From positions 307,521 through 371,520 of the forward strand of contig NZ_JAPSKE010000004.1 of assembly GCF_031177825.1 (NCBI RefSeq): DNA of 64,000 nt, written 5' to 3'. The position numbers were made by a program, and so were the translations under genes. The stretch is from Paenibacillus sp. (GTDB lineage: Bacteria > Bacillota > Bacilli > Paenibacillales > YIM-B00363). Below are positions 50,701 to 58,975 of this stretch, piece after piece (within the stretch, counting starts at the first letter, position 1; each line of letters begins with the position of its first letter). The notes under the pieces were generated by a model. The model was not told the origin of the DNA. It ran no database searches and saw only the letters and a program-made list of their open reading frames with translations.

Positions 50701-51484
50701 GGAACTTGCTCTGCCGCGGGACCGCGATCTCGTCGAACCGATCGGTCAAAATATCGAGCAGCAGGCTACAATCGTATTCGCCCACGACGGGAACGCCGTG
50801 CCCCGTCAGCGCGACATGCGGCCGCAACTCGCGCAGCTCGGCCACGGACCGGCGCGCCGCCTCCCAGTCGGTCGTCAAGTACGCGGGCGGTCCGTGAATG
50901 GCGCTGCGCTGCATCAACACGCCTCCGAGCGATTCCTGCGCCACCGTGACGAACGCGTCGCCCGCGATCAACGTCCGATCCGCATCCCGGAACAACGAGA
51001 TATGGCCGTCGGAATGACCCGGCGTCGCCACCCATCGCCACTCCGGCAAGCCCGGCACGGAGCCGTCCGCGGGAAGCGGCTTCGCCCGTTCGCCGAGGTC
51101 GATCGCCTTCGTCGGGAACATGACCGACAGCCGCGCCATGCCGCCTCCGCCCACCGTCGGATCCGGCCGCGGATACGCCGCCTTGCCCGTAATGTGAGGC
51201 AGCTCCCTCTCGTGCGCGTATACCGGCACGTCCCACTTCTTCGCCAGCTCCCGGACGGCGCCGACATGGTCGAAGTGCGCGTGCGTCAGCACGATGCAGC
51301 TCGGCGCGCCTTCATAGCCCAGCCACTCCTTCGCATCTCTCTCGATCGCCTCCGCCGAGTACGGCAATCCCGTATCCACGAGCGCCCACTCCCCGTTCTT
51401 CGCCCCCGGTCGGCCGATGAACGCCATATTGACGATCAGCAGCCTTTTCCAATACACATCCCTCGCTAATCGTTCCGCTCTCAT
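50687..51484 (-). CDS. MBL-fold metallo-hydrolase
   Basis: Encodes 265 residues. The metal motif THAHFDH, the next His in TPGHSDGHISL, Asp in LIAGDAF and the last His in ALTGHGVPVVG make a complete binuclear site. It resembles glyoxalase-II-like and quorum-quenching lactonase-like members; the substrate is not evident. It starts after GGGAGCG about 12 nt upstream of the ATG. It is convergent with gluQ. Confidence 0.88.
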   Translation of the reverse strand: MRAERLARDVYWKRLLIVNMAFIGRPGAKNGEWALVDTGLPYSAEAIERDAKEWLGYEGAPSCIVLTHAHFDHVGAVRELAKKWDVPVYAHERELPHITGKAAYPRPDPTVGGGGMARLSVMFPTKAIDLGERAKPLPADGSVPGLPEWRWVATPGHSDGHISLFRDADRTLIAGDAFVTVAQESLGGVLMQRSAIHGPPAYLTTDWEAARRSVAELRELRPHVALTGHGVPVVGEYDCSLLLDILTDRFDEIAVPRQSKFLNRK

Positions 51485-51604
51485 ATCGCTGAACGCTCCC
51501 TTCGTCTGCCAAGCTGGTTTTACCGGTTAGGTTGCCCACCGCGCGGCGGACTATGTTCCGCTCGGGTGGGAATACTAGCGATAACCCACTTGGAAAGCGA
51601 GTGA

Positions 51605-51997
51605 ATGGCAATGCCGGAGGTCAAATGCGTCGTCAACACATGCACCCACTATTTGTACGGGGATCGCTGCGGCGCGAAAAACATCGATATCCTGCATGAA
51701 GAGGAGACGATGATGTCCCAAGTCGTCGAACAGACGATGTGCAAGTCGTTCGTCCATGCGAGCAGCCTCGCCAATTATTTAGGTTCGGCGGACAACATTA
51801 ACTTAGCCGGAACCGTCATGGGACTGGTCAATCCGGCGTACGCGGTCCATCCGTCCGTCGCCTGCACCGTCTCCTCCTGCGAATATTGGGGGGAAGGCGC
51901 CCGCTGCGTCGCGAAGGCGATCGAAATTACGGGCCGCGACAGCAACGAATGCCAGGACACGAACTGTCAGACGTTCGAACGTCGGGAAGGAGCGTAA
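51605..51997 (+). CDS. Protein with two DUF1540 cysteine motifs
   Basis: Encodes 130 residues. Two similar units are seen: CVVNTCTHYLYGDRCGAKNI near residue 8 and CTVSSCEYWGEGARCVAKAI near residue 87. Each is followed after a spacer by a C-rich end (MCKSFVHASS; CQDTNCQTF). Each unit should bind a metal, probably zinc. The middle linker is neutral and Ala/Asn-rich. DUF1540 proteins are common in spore formers; the role is unknown. Confidence 0.85.
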   Translation: MAMPEVKCVVNTCTHYLYGDRCGAKNIDILHEEETMMSQVVEQTMCKSFVHASSLANYLGSADNINLAGTVMGLVNPAYAVHPSVACTVSSCEYWGEGARCVAKAIEITGRDSNECQDTNCQTFERREGA

Positions 51998-52006
51998 CCG
52001 AAACCG

Positions 52007-52243
52007 ATGGAATACGAGATGAAGGTGAAGGAGCTCGACGAAGGCACGAACTACCCTCTGGACGTCTTGGCGGGCATGACGGGGCTCGGCTTCGATACGA
52101 TCCGCCGGCTCGAACGCGAGGGGAAGTTCTCGTTCAACAACTCCGGCGACGGCCAACCGACGGTGAACGGCAAGGCGTTCCTCGATTGGGCGAAGTCGGT
52201 CGGGAATAAGATCGAAGTGGAGAAGACGGATTACACCCATTGA
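52007..52243 (+). CDS. Hypothetical 78-residue protein
   Basis: Encodes MEYEMKVKELDEGTNYPLDV... An AAGGAG lies 14 nt before the ATG at 52007; the in-frame ATG at 52019 is another possible start. VLAGMTGLGFDTIRRLEREG followed by KFSF has the look of a MerR-like helix-turn-helix recognition unit. It is 9 nt after the DUF1540 gene, so they are probably co-transcribed. Confidence 0.65.
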   Translation: MEYEMKVKELDEGTNYPLDVLAGMTGLGFDTIRRLEREGKFSFNNSGDGQPTVNGKAFLDWAKSVGNKIEVEKTDYTH

Positions 52244-52252
52244 CGGGAAAAC

Positions 52253-52318
52253 GAAAAACCTTCGTTCCGCGCTGCGTCTCCTAAGACGCGGTCGCAATGG
52301 AACGAAGGTTTTTTATTT
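52253..52318. terminator. Bidirectional intrinsic terminator
   Basis: AAAACCTTCGTTCC pairs with GGAACGAAGGTTTT across an inner GCGTC...GACGC hairpin. T-tracts are present in both directions, serving the hypothetical gene on the left and murG on the right. Confidence 0.88.
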
Positions 52319-52357
52319 TCGACGCGTTCGCATGCATGCGACTTGCGATCGGGAGCC

Positions 52358-53431
52358 TCATCCCGTCCCCGCCGCTTCGAGGATCAAGTCGTACAGCTGC
52401 TGCAGCGGCTCCCGCTTCGGCTCCCGCTCCATCGCTTCGACGTAACGGGCGCGGTTTTCGTACAGTTCTCGAACGGCGCGCAGGAACGTCTCGCCGGTGA
52501 GCGTCTCCTCCGGCAGCACCTCGGCGACGCCGCGCTCGCGGAAGCTTTCCGCGTTCGCGATCTGATCGCCGCGGCTCTGGGCGAGCGGCAGCGGGATGAG
52601 CAGCATCGGCTTCTTCAACGCCAGGAATTCGAAGATCGAATTCGAGCCGGCGCGAGAGACGACGACGTCCGCCGCCGCAAGCAGGTCCGGCAGTTCGTCC
52701 GTCACGTATTCGAACTGACGGTACGATCTTGTCGACGCCGAGGGATCGGCATTGCCCTTCCCGCACAGATGTACGATCTGGAACGTCTCGGTCAGCGCGT
52801 CGAGCTCCTCGCGGATCGCTCGGTTAATCCGCTGCGAGCCGAGGCTGCCGCCCATGACGAGCAGCACCGGCTTCGTGCGCACGAAGTCGCACATCGCGAG
52901 ACCGCGGACCGCTTCGCCGCGGAACAGCTCCTCTCGCACGACCGCTCCGACGTGCACCGCCTTGTTCGGCGGCAGATGCTTCGCCGTGTCCTGGAACGTC
53001 GTGCATACCTTCGTCGCCATCGGAATCGACAGCTTGTTCGCCAGACCCGGCGTAAAGTCGGATTCGTGGATGATCGACGGGATCCGATTCAGCCAAGCTC
53101 CCGCGACGACCGGCACCGACACGAACCCTCCCTTGGAGAAGACGACGCCGGGCCGGATCGCGGCCATCAGCCGATACGCCTGCCAGACGCCCTTCACGAC
53201 GCGGAACGGGTCCTTCGCGTTGTTCCAATCCATATACCGCCGCAGCTTGCCGGTAGCGATGCCGTGGTACGTCACTTGCGGAACGCCGGCGACGAGCTCC
53301 CGTTCGATGCCGCGCTCCGAACCGATATAATGCACATCCCAGCCGTCGCGCAAAAACCTCGGCATCAAGGCTAAATTCACGGTCACATGGCCGGCCGTGC
53401 CGCCGCCGGTAAACACGATGGCGCGCTTCAT
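52358..53431 (-). CDS. murG: MurG (UDP-GlcNAc:lipid I N-acetylglucosaminyltransferase)
   Basis: Encodes 357 residues with GGAAGAG before the [23 protein letters not shown] is the N-terminal glycine loop; [29 protein letters not shown] and [20 protein letters not shown] followed by [14 protein letters not shown] are the GT28 motifs. MurG adds GlcNAc to lipid I at the inner face of the membrane. The gene lies outside a dcw cluster, next to rsgA, which may mean that it is a second copy as found in some Paenibacillaceae and Bacillus cereus-group genomes. Confidence 0.9.
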   Translation of the reverse strand: MKRAIVFTGGGTAGHVTVNLALMPRFLRDGWDVHYIGSERGIERELVAGVPQVTYHGIATGKLRRYMDWNNAKDPFRVVKGVWQAYRLMAAIRPGVVFSKGGFVSVPVVAGAWLNRIPSIIHESDFTPGLANKLSIPMATKVCTTFQDTAKHLPPNKAVHVGAVVREELFRGEAVRGLAMCDFVRTKPVLLVMGGSLGSQRINRAIREELDALTETFQIVHLCGKGNADPSASTRSYRQFEYVTDELPDLLAAADVVVSRAGSNSIFEFLALKKPMLLIPLPLAQSRGDQIANAESFRERGVAEVLPEETLTGETFLRAVRELYENRARYVEAMEREPKREPLQQLYDLILEAAGTG

Positions 53432-53452
53432 CCGCCTCTTCCGCCTCCCCGT

Positions 53453-54484
53453 TTATCTTCGATGTTTTCGCTTCATAGCCGCCTGCAGCCGCGCGGACTC
53501 CTTGCGGGCCGCATAGGCTGCTTCGGCTTCCATCTTGCGATAGTTCCGGTACCGCCCTTCGGAGAGCGTCCCGGCCCGCAGCGCCTCGCGTACGGCGCAG
53601 CCCGGCTCTCGCTCATGCCGGCAATCGCCGAACCGGCAGCCGCTCGCGACGGCGACGACGTCCTCGAACGTCTCGGACAACCCCTGACCGACGTCCCAGA
53701 GCTGAATCTCCCGCATCCCCGGCGTATCGATCAGCAGGCCGCCGGACGGCAGGACGAACATCTCCCGATGCGTCGTCGTATGCCGGCCGCGAGCGTCCTG
53801 CTCGCGGATGCCCGCGACGGCGAGGCGCGCTTCGCCGAGCAGCGCGTTCGCGAGCGTCGACTTCCCGACGCCGCTCGAGCCGAGCAGCGCCGCGGTGCGT
53901 CCGCGGGTCGCGTAGGCGCGGATCGCGTCCATGCCCTCGCCCGTCTCCGCCGACGCCGCATATACCGGCACGCCCAGGGCGATCGCCTCCGCCTGCTCGA
54001 GATAGGGCGCAGGATCCGGACAGAGGTCCGCCTTCGTCAAGACGATGACCGGGTTCGCCCCGCTCTCCCAGGCCAGCAGCAAATAACGCTCCAATCTCCT
54101 CGGATTGAAGTCCATATTCAACGAGCTGACCAAGAACACCGTATCGACGTTGGCGGCGACGATCTGCTCCGTCGTCTCGCCGCCGGCCGCTTTACGGGAA
54201 AACTTGCTCGTGCGCGGCAGCACGCCGTGGATCGTCGCTTTCCCTTCCTCGTCGCGCGCCGATACGGCGACCCAGTCGCCTACGGCGGGCAAGTCGTCCC
54301 GCCCCAACGCTTCGAATCGAAGCTTGCCGGACAGCTCGGCGAGCAGCTCTCCGTTCTCCGTCCAGATGCGGTACATTCGCTTATGCTCCAGGGACACTCG
54401 GCCCGGAGTCCAACCTTTGGCGCGGGACGAGGCGAACGCCGCCTCCCGCGCTTCATTCCAACCGTATCGTTCCAATTCCGACAT
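53453..54484 (-). CDS. rsgA: Ribosome small subunit-dependent GTPase A
   Basis: Encodes 343 residues from the ATG at 54484, with GGAGGATCCGA before it. The GTPase motifs are in circularly permuted order: TKAD (150-153), GSSGVGKST (202-210), DTPG (253-256). The N-terminal OB fold (about 30-95) and the C-terminal zinc knuckle (C283, C288, H290, C296) complete the RsgA layout. It helps the late maturation of the 30S subunit. It is separated from murG by 21 nt and may be cotranscribed with it. Confidence 0.93.
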   Translation of the reverse strand: MSELERYGWNEAREAAFASSRAKGWTPGRVSLEHKRMYRIWTENGELLAELSGKLRFEALGRDDLPAVGDWVAVSARDEEGKATIHGVLPRTSKFSRKAAGGETTEQIVAANVDTVFLVSSLNMDFNPRRLERYLLLAWESGANPVIVLTKADLCPDPAPYLEQAEAIALGVPVYAASAETGEGMDAIRAYATRGRTAALLGSSGVGKSTLANALLGEARLAVAGIREQDARGRHTTTHREMFVLPSGGLLIDTPGMREIQLWDVGQGLSETFEDVVAVASGCRFGDCRHEREPGCAVREALRAGTLSEGRYRNYRKMEAEAAYAARKESARLQAAMKRKHRR

Positions 54485-54539
54485 TCGGATCCTCCAATAA
54501 TATCGCTCGGAGGACGTACCGGCCGACGGAAGCTTCATA

Positions 54540-54650
54540 TTATAGGGAACCGGCGAATCCTCTTGCGCGAATCGATTGATGTGCTTTTGCCTTACCGACG
54601 AACGACGAGACGACGTTGACCGCAGCGCGGACAGTTGCAAGGTTCACCAT
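54540..54650 (-). CDS. Small ORF, 36 residues, before rsgA
   Basis: Encodes MVNLATVRAAVNVVSSFVGK plus AKAHQSIRARGFAGSL. AAGGAGTGATGTAAT places an ideal ribosome binding site before the ATG, and a TATAAT with TTGTGC at 17 nt lies just upstream (about 54680-54708). The peptide has a hydrophobic first half and a basic second half. It ends 56 nt before rsgA and may be a small protein or a leader peptide. No homology is known to me. Confidence 0.45.
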   Translation of the reverse strand: MVNLATVRAAVNVVSSFVGKAKAHQSIRARGFAGSL

Positions 54651-54723
54651 ATTACATCACTCCTTCGGAAGCTTCCAAACATTACCCATTATAGGGCAAC
54701 GGCGTCCGCCGCACAACGGAAGA

Positions 54724-55830
54724 TTATTCGACCACGCCCGGGGTCTCGAGAACGACTCGAATTTCGCTTTCGAAAGTAAGCTTCGGGTAGATCTTCCGCC
54801 AGTCCTCCCATTCCGTATCATTGTTGTAATGCGTCGCGCGATAATGAAGCCCGAATCCGAACGGGTCTACATCGTCTTCCTGCAGCTTCTTAAGTAACGA
54901 GATAATGTCCTCGTTCATCCGTTGTTCGAGCGCGCTTTCGAATTTCCCCAGCTCGCTCGGTTCTACCGTCTCGCTCGCGACCTCCACCGTTCCGAGAACC
55001 GTTCCTTTCACGGTAACGGTCGGCTTCGCTCCCGTCCTTAATTCGTGATCCAGCTTGATTTCGTCCGCTGTCACGGAGAAGCTGTCCGTTCCCCGTTGGA
55101 CGCTTAACGTCGCCCGCTCCGCCCGATTCAGAAGCATGCTGTATAAACCCGTCTCTTGCGGGTTCAGGGCCGTCTTGATGCCGGAACGCGTCACGATGTA
55201 TGCCTTTTGGATGTCGAATTGCTTCTTGTAAGGCTCGACGATCGGCACGACAGGATCGATCCCCCTCTCATGCAATCTACGATGCAAGTCGAATAAGTAT
55301 TCGGTCACGATATACGGGGTCTCGCTGCCCTCGTCTCCGAACGCGGTGAACAGCGAGCTCGAAGGCAACTGCTCGAACATCGGCTTAATGTTCAGCGCGG
55401 TCGCCGCGTCGGGGCGTGCGACAGCGACGTACGCGATCTTCTGAATATCCCGCCTGCGGAAAAACCAATCCATCGTCTTCAACCAATTCCGCTTCGCGAG
55501 ACTCTCCCCGATGAAAATCATCTTCATATGACCGAAGTCGAACTCCTTGTCGACCTGAGACTTCATGAAGGCGACGGCCTCCCCGATCGAGTTCGACTCC
55601 CGCTTGATCAGCAGAAACTCGTTCTTCGCGGCCTTCGGGTCCGCCTGCGGCAGCGCCAGCTTTAACGTTACTTCATACAAAAAACCGTTCTTTCCTTCAT
55701 CGACGCCCATCGATACGACGAAGAATCGCTTATCGATATCCTTATACCCGTTAAAACCGATGCCGGCGAACATGAGCAGGGCGAGGACAAGCGCCGATCT
55801 CGCGAAGAACTCGAGCTTAGCAAGCCTCAT
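54724..55830 (-). CDS. Ger(x)C-family spore germination protein
   Basis: Encodes 368 residues from the ATG at 55830, with GGGGGAG in front. A hydrophobic N-terminus (FFARSALVLALLMFAGIGFN) anchors the protein; unlike typical GerAC lipoproteins, no Cys lipobox is present (AGIGFNG). The C-subunit features are KRFFVVSMGVDEG, FGHMKMIFIGESLA, and the C-terminal FESALEQRMNEDIISLLKKL. It is the last gene of the gerA-B-C operon, overlapping gerB by 14 nt, and functions at the outer face of the spore inner membrane. Confidence 0.9.
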   Translation of the reverse strand: MRLAKLEFFARSALVLALLMFAGIGFNGYKDIDKRFFVVSMGVDEGKNGFLYEVTLKLALPQADPKAAKNEFLLIKRESNSIGEAVAFMKSQVDKEFDFGHMKMIFIGESLAKRNWLKTMDWFFRRRDIQKIAYVAVARPDAATALNIKPMFEQLPSSSLFTAFGDEGSETPYIVTEYLFDLHRRLHERGIDPVVPIVEPYKKQFDIQKAYIVTRSGIKTALNPQETGLYSMLLNRAERATLSVQRGTDSFSVTADEIKLDHELRTGAKPTVTVKGTVLGTVEVASETVEPSELGKFESALEQRMNEDIISLLKKLQEDDVDPFGFGLHYRATHYNNDTEWEDWRKIYPKLTFESEIRVVLETPGVVE

Positions 55831-56944
55831 TCCGCTCCCCCTTCTTCCGCCTCGCTCGGCTTTGGACATAGGCGGCCCAGACGAGGATCGCCAGCACGAG
55901 CAAGGTGTTCGGCATTTGAATCCAAAGCCACAACCTTGCGACCTCGCGGATGAAGCGAAGGCCGAAATTCAGGTCGATATAAATCGAAGCGAACGCCGCC
56001 GCCGCCAACAAACCGTAAGGCAAGACGACCTGAGACCACGACGCCCCGATGCGGCGAGGCAGCACGGATTTGAAGAGCTGCAGTCCGGAATGCCAATACA
56101 CGATGATCGCGACGACGCTGATCATTACGTTCAACAGGAGGAAGAAAAACAACAACCTCTCGATGAACCCGTACTTCAGCCGGAGCGAATCCGCCGTGGC
56201 GAACCACGGGTACGTCCATCCGAGCACGCCGTCCGCGCCGTGGAAACCGATCGGCAGCAGGAACGTGATTAACAGCATAGCCGCGCCGGTGGCCGTCATC
56301 GCCATATACACCCACCAACGCTTCACGTCCGGCGCGATGACGCGGTTAAAGACGCATAATGCCATAAATCCCGAGAAAATAAACATCGTGCCGTTGAACG
56401 CCAACGGGGATGGCATCTCATATACATGCGTCGTAACCTCCCGAATGCTGTCGAACATGAGGCTGTCGCTGAACACGGCTTTCACGATCACGAACACGAC
56501 GAAGGGGGCGGCAAGAACGAGGATAATCTCCATTAAATACAAAACCTTGGTCGAAGGCATGTTCGCCAGCAGCACCACGACCGTCAGAAATAACGCCAAC
56601 GCCTCCACTGGAGCGAAATCCGGATTAATGAACCGTTTGGTCACCTCTGAGATGTACAGCAGGATGACGAACCCGCCGACGAACCACAACGCGGTTTGCA
56701 GGAGGAGGAAGGGCGCACCGATCCATCGAGGAAGCGCGCCGGCCATAATTTCCGGCAAGCCTTGCTTCGGGAATCGGCTGAACAGTCGCACGAAGACGAA
56801 CAGCATCAAGCCGCCTAGCGGAATTCCGATCAAGATCGAAGGAACCGTCCCGCTATATCGATCTTCCTGCAGAAGGATCGACACCTGCGATACGATGTTC
56901 GTCAACATATTCAAGACCAAGAAATAAACCAAATACCGGTTCAT
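55817..56944 (-). CDS. GerAB-type spore germination permease
   Basis: Encodes 375 residues with ten predicted membrane helices, AGGAGGAAACT before the ATG. It belongs to the GerAB/ArcD/ProY part of the amino acid-polyamine-organocation superfamily (RYLVYFLVLNMLTNIVSQVS at the start; SGFMALCVFNRVIAPDVKRW). GerAB subunits bind the germinant, usually an amino acid. The gene follows the GerAA-like gene by 9 nt. Confidence 0.9.
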   Translation of the reverse strand: MNRYLVYFLVLNMLTNIVSQVSILLQEDRYSGTVPSILIGIPLGGLMLFVFVRLFSRFPKQGLPEIMAGALPRWIGAPFLLLQTALWFVGGFVILLYISEVTKRFINPDFAPVEALALFLTVVVLLANMPSTKVLYLMEIILVLAAPFVVFVIVKAVFSDSLMFDSIREVTTHVYEMPSPLAFNGTMFIFSGFMALCVFNRVIAPDVKRWWVYMAMTATGAAMLLITFLLPIGFHGADGVLGWTYPWFATADSLRLKYGFIERLLFFFLLLNVMISVVAIIVYWHSGLQLFKSVLPRRIGASWSQVVLPYGLLAAAAFASIYIDLNFGLRFIREVARLWLWIQMPNTLLVLAILVWAAYVQSRARRKKGERNEAC

Positions 56945-56953
56945 AGTTTCCTC

Positions 56954-58306
56954 CTACACGCCCGATTCGGGTTGTCTCTGCGTCGGCTTCACGTGACGGT
57001 CGTCGTTTTCGAACAGCTTCATGTAAGGCTTCCCGAAGCTTTCCAGCGATACCAAGTACCCGATCAAGGCAATGATCCCGAGCACGATGCCGATCAATCC
57101 GAACAGCGTGGCGAAGAGCAGGATACCGTATTTGGCGACCCGCAGCGCGAAGCTCATCGAGTTGATCGGCACGACGAAATTCGAGATGGCTACGGTCGCG
57201 ACGATGATAATCATGATGCTGCTCACTAGGCTCGCTTCGGTAGCGGCCGTACCGAGAATCAAACCGCCGACCGTCGTCGCCGTCGAGCCGATCGCCTTCG
57301 GCAGACGGATCGAAGCCTCGACCAGCAGCTCCATGGCCAGCAGCATCAGGAGCACCTCCAGGAACGCCGGATACGGAACGGGTACCCGGCTTCCGGCGAT
57401 CGAGAGCGCCAGCTGCGCCCGCAGGATCTCGGGATTATAAGCGGAGACCGCGACGTACGCCGCCGGAAGCGTTAAGCTGATGAGCAAGGAAGCATACCTC
57501 AGAATAATTAAGAAGCGGCTGATGAAATATTGTTGGTAAAGGTCTTCCATAGACGCCAGAAAGTCGTAAAACGTCGATGGCGCGATGAGCGCGAACGCCG
57601 TCCCTTCCATTAAGAGGACGACCTTCCCCTGCGAAAGATTGAGCGTCGCCCGGTCGGGCCTTTCCGTGATCATGATGCGTGGAAATAGGCTTCGCTTCGG
57701 CTCCCCGAGCAGTTGAACCAGTTGTCCCGTCGATTGGACGACCGCCATGGTAACGCTGTCGATCCGACGCTTCAGCTCGGCGATCAGATTCGGGTCGGCC
57801 GTGGCGCTATCGTACAAAATCGTCAACCCCGTCTGCGTAACGGTTCCTACCTTCGCCTTCTCCACCCGAAGCGAGGGTTGGTTATAACGCTGGCGAAGCA
57901 GCGTAATATTCGTCCCCAGATCTTCGCTGAACGCGTTGAGCGGTCCTTGGATGACCGTTTCGACGGTCGCTTCCCGAATGGTTCCGAGCGGAAATTTACG
58001 AACGTCATATACGTATACATCCGTTCCCGACAATAAAATCGCGTAACCGTCCGCGAGCAACGACAGGATCTCCTTCTCCGATTTCGGAGCGACCCGGTTC
58101 GGCAAGCTAACGACGTAGTCGTCATAGTTCGCGAACATCGCTTTGTTGTAAAACGGCGTAACCAACAAATCGAACACTTTGGCTTCGTCGGCGACGGTGC
58201 GCACGTACATCAGGTCTACGCTCGTTTGCTCCCGATGCATTGTCTTCTGTATTAGGTCCGAGGCGCCCTTCAGTTGCGCGATAATTTTTTGCTTTAGTTC
58301 CTCCAT
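56954..58306 (-). CDS. GerAA-type spore germination protein
   Basis: Encodes 450 residues. It has the large cytoplasmic N-domain (about 1-235; ATVETVIQGPLNAFSEDLGT is the family motif) and a C-terminal membrane part with four to five helices (PAAYVAVSAYNPEILRAQLA; LLAMELLVEASIRLPKAIGS). It is the ion-channel-like A subunit of a Ger receptor and heads the A-B-C operon. The Shine-Dalgarno sequence (GGAGCGG) is rather far from the ATG. The germinant is unknown. Confidence 0.92.
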   Translation of the reverse strand: MEELKQKIIAQLKGASDLIQKTMHREQTSVDLMYVRTVADEAKVFDLLVTPFYNKAMFANYDDYVVSLPNRVAPKSEKEILSLLADGYAILLSGTDVYVYDVRKFPLGTIREATVETVIQGPLNAFSEDLGTNITLLRQRYNQPSLRVEKAKVGTVTQTGLTILYDSATADPNLIAELKRRIDSVTMAVVQSTGQLVQLLGEPKRSLFPRIMITERPDRATLNLSQGKVVLLMEGTAFALIAPSTFYDFLASMEDLYQQYFISRFLIILRYASLLISLTLPAAYVAVSAYNPEILRAQLALSIAGSRVPVPYPAFLEVLLMLLAMELLVEASIRLPKAIGSTATTVGGLILGTAATEASLVSSIMIIIVATVAISNFVVPINSMSFALRVAKYGILLFATLFGLIGIVLGIIALIGYLVSLESFGKPYMKLFENDDRHVKPTQRQPESGV

Positions 58307-58383
58307 GGCTTCGATAGAAATCCGCTCCCCGATTTTCTAAATCTGGATTAGTATGGAGATGTTAAGGAGCGTTCATGCAGACG

Positions 58384-58420
58384 AAAAAAAGACGACCCCG
58401 AACGCGTTCGGAATCGTCTT
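58384..58420 (-). terminator. Intrinsic terminator after ricA-like gene
   Basis: On the minus strand AAGACGATTCCGAACG and CGTTCGGGGTCGTCTT form an imperfect long hairpin, followed by seven T residues. Confidence 0.85.
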
Positions 58421-58447
58421 ACAGGAGGAGCATATTCGAATGAAACA

Positions 58448-58951
58448 TTAGTCGCCGCAAGCGCCCCCGGCGGAAGCCGCCGTCGTCGCCGCGTCTTCGA
58501 CCGCGATCTTCTCGGACAGCGTATCGCGAATGAGGTTGAACACAAGCTGCAGCGTATAGTTTAAGTCGGATTGCGACTGGCGGAATTGCGTCACGATCGG
58601 ATAGTCGTCGAGCTGGTTCTGCAGCTCTTCGATCTCGGCTTCGATCTTCTTCACCATATCCGCGTTCTTGAACGTCGTCTCGAACGCGACGATTTCCTTC
58701 TGCTTCTTCTTAATCGCGGCGATCAAGCGTTGGATCTCCGGATGTTCGTTGACCCGCTTCTCCGCCTTGCGGAAGACGTCCGCTTCGTCGGACGACGACA
58801 GCAGCTCGGCGACTTCCTTCGCCTTCGCCATAATGTCCTCCCGGACGAGCAGATCCTTCGTATGATAATGCTTCATCGGCTTGCCGTCGGCTTCCGCGCT
58901 GCACGCGTGCCCCGCATGTCCTTCATGCCGATACAGATGATGATGCGCCAT
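58448..58951 (-). CDS. ricA: RicA (YmcA)-like YlbF/YmcA family protein
   Basis: Encodes 167 residues, AGAAGGAGCG before the ATG. The core (residues about 30-150: DLLVREDIMAKAKEVAELLS, EIQRLIAAIKKKQKEIVAFE, DYPIVTQFRQSQSDLNYTLQ) is the helical YlbF/YmcA fold. In Bacillus, RicA works with RicF and RicT in mRNA processing, sporulation and competence and carries an Fe-S cluster. The gene stands directly after miaB, as ymcA does in B. subtilis. Unusual is the N-terminal extension MAHHHLYRHEGHAGHACSAE, rich in His, and a Cys near the C-terminus (GGACGD). Confidence 0.87.
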   Translation of the reverse strand: MAHHHLYRHEGHAGHACSAEADGKPMKHYHTKDLLVREDIMAKAKEVAELLSSSDEADVFRKAEKRVNEHPEIQRLIAAIKKKQKEIVAFETTFKNADMVKKIEAEIEELQNQLDDYPIVTQFRQSQSDLNYTLQLVFNLIRDTLSEKIAVEDAATTAASAGGACGD

Positions 58952-58975
58952 GGGTTTCGCTCCTTCTATAACCTT

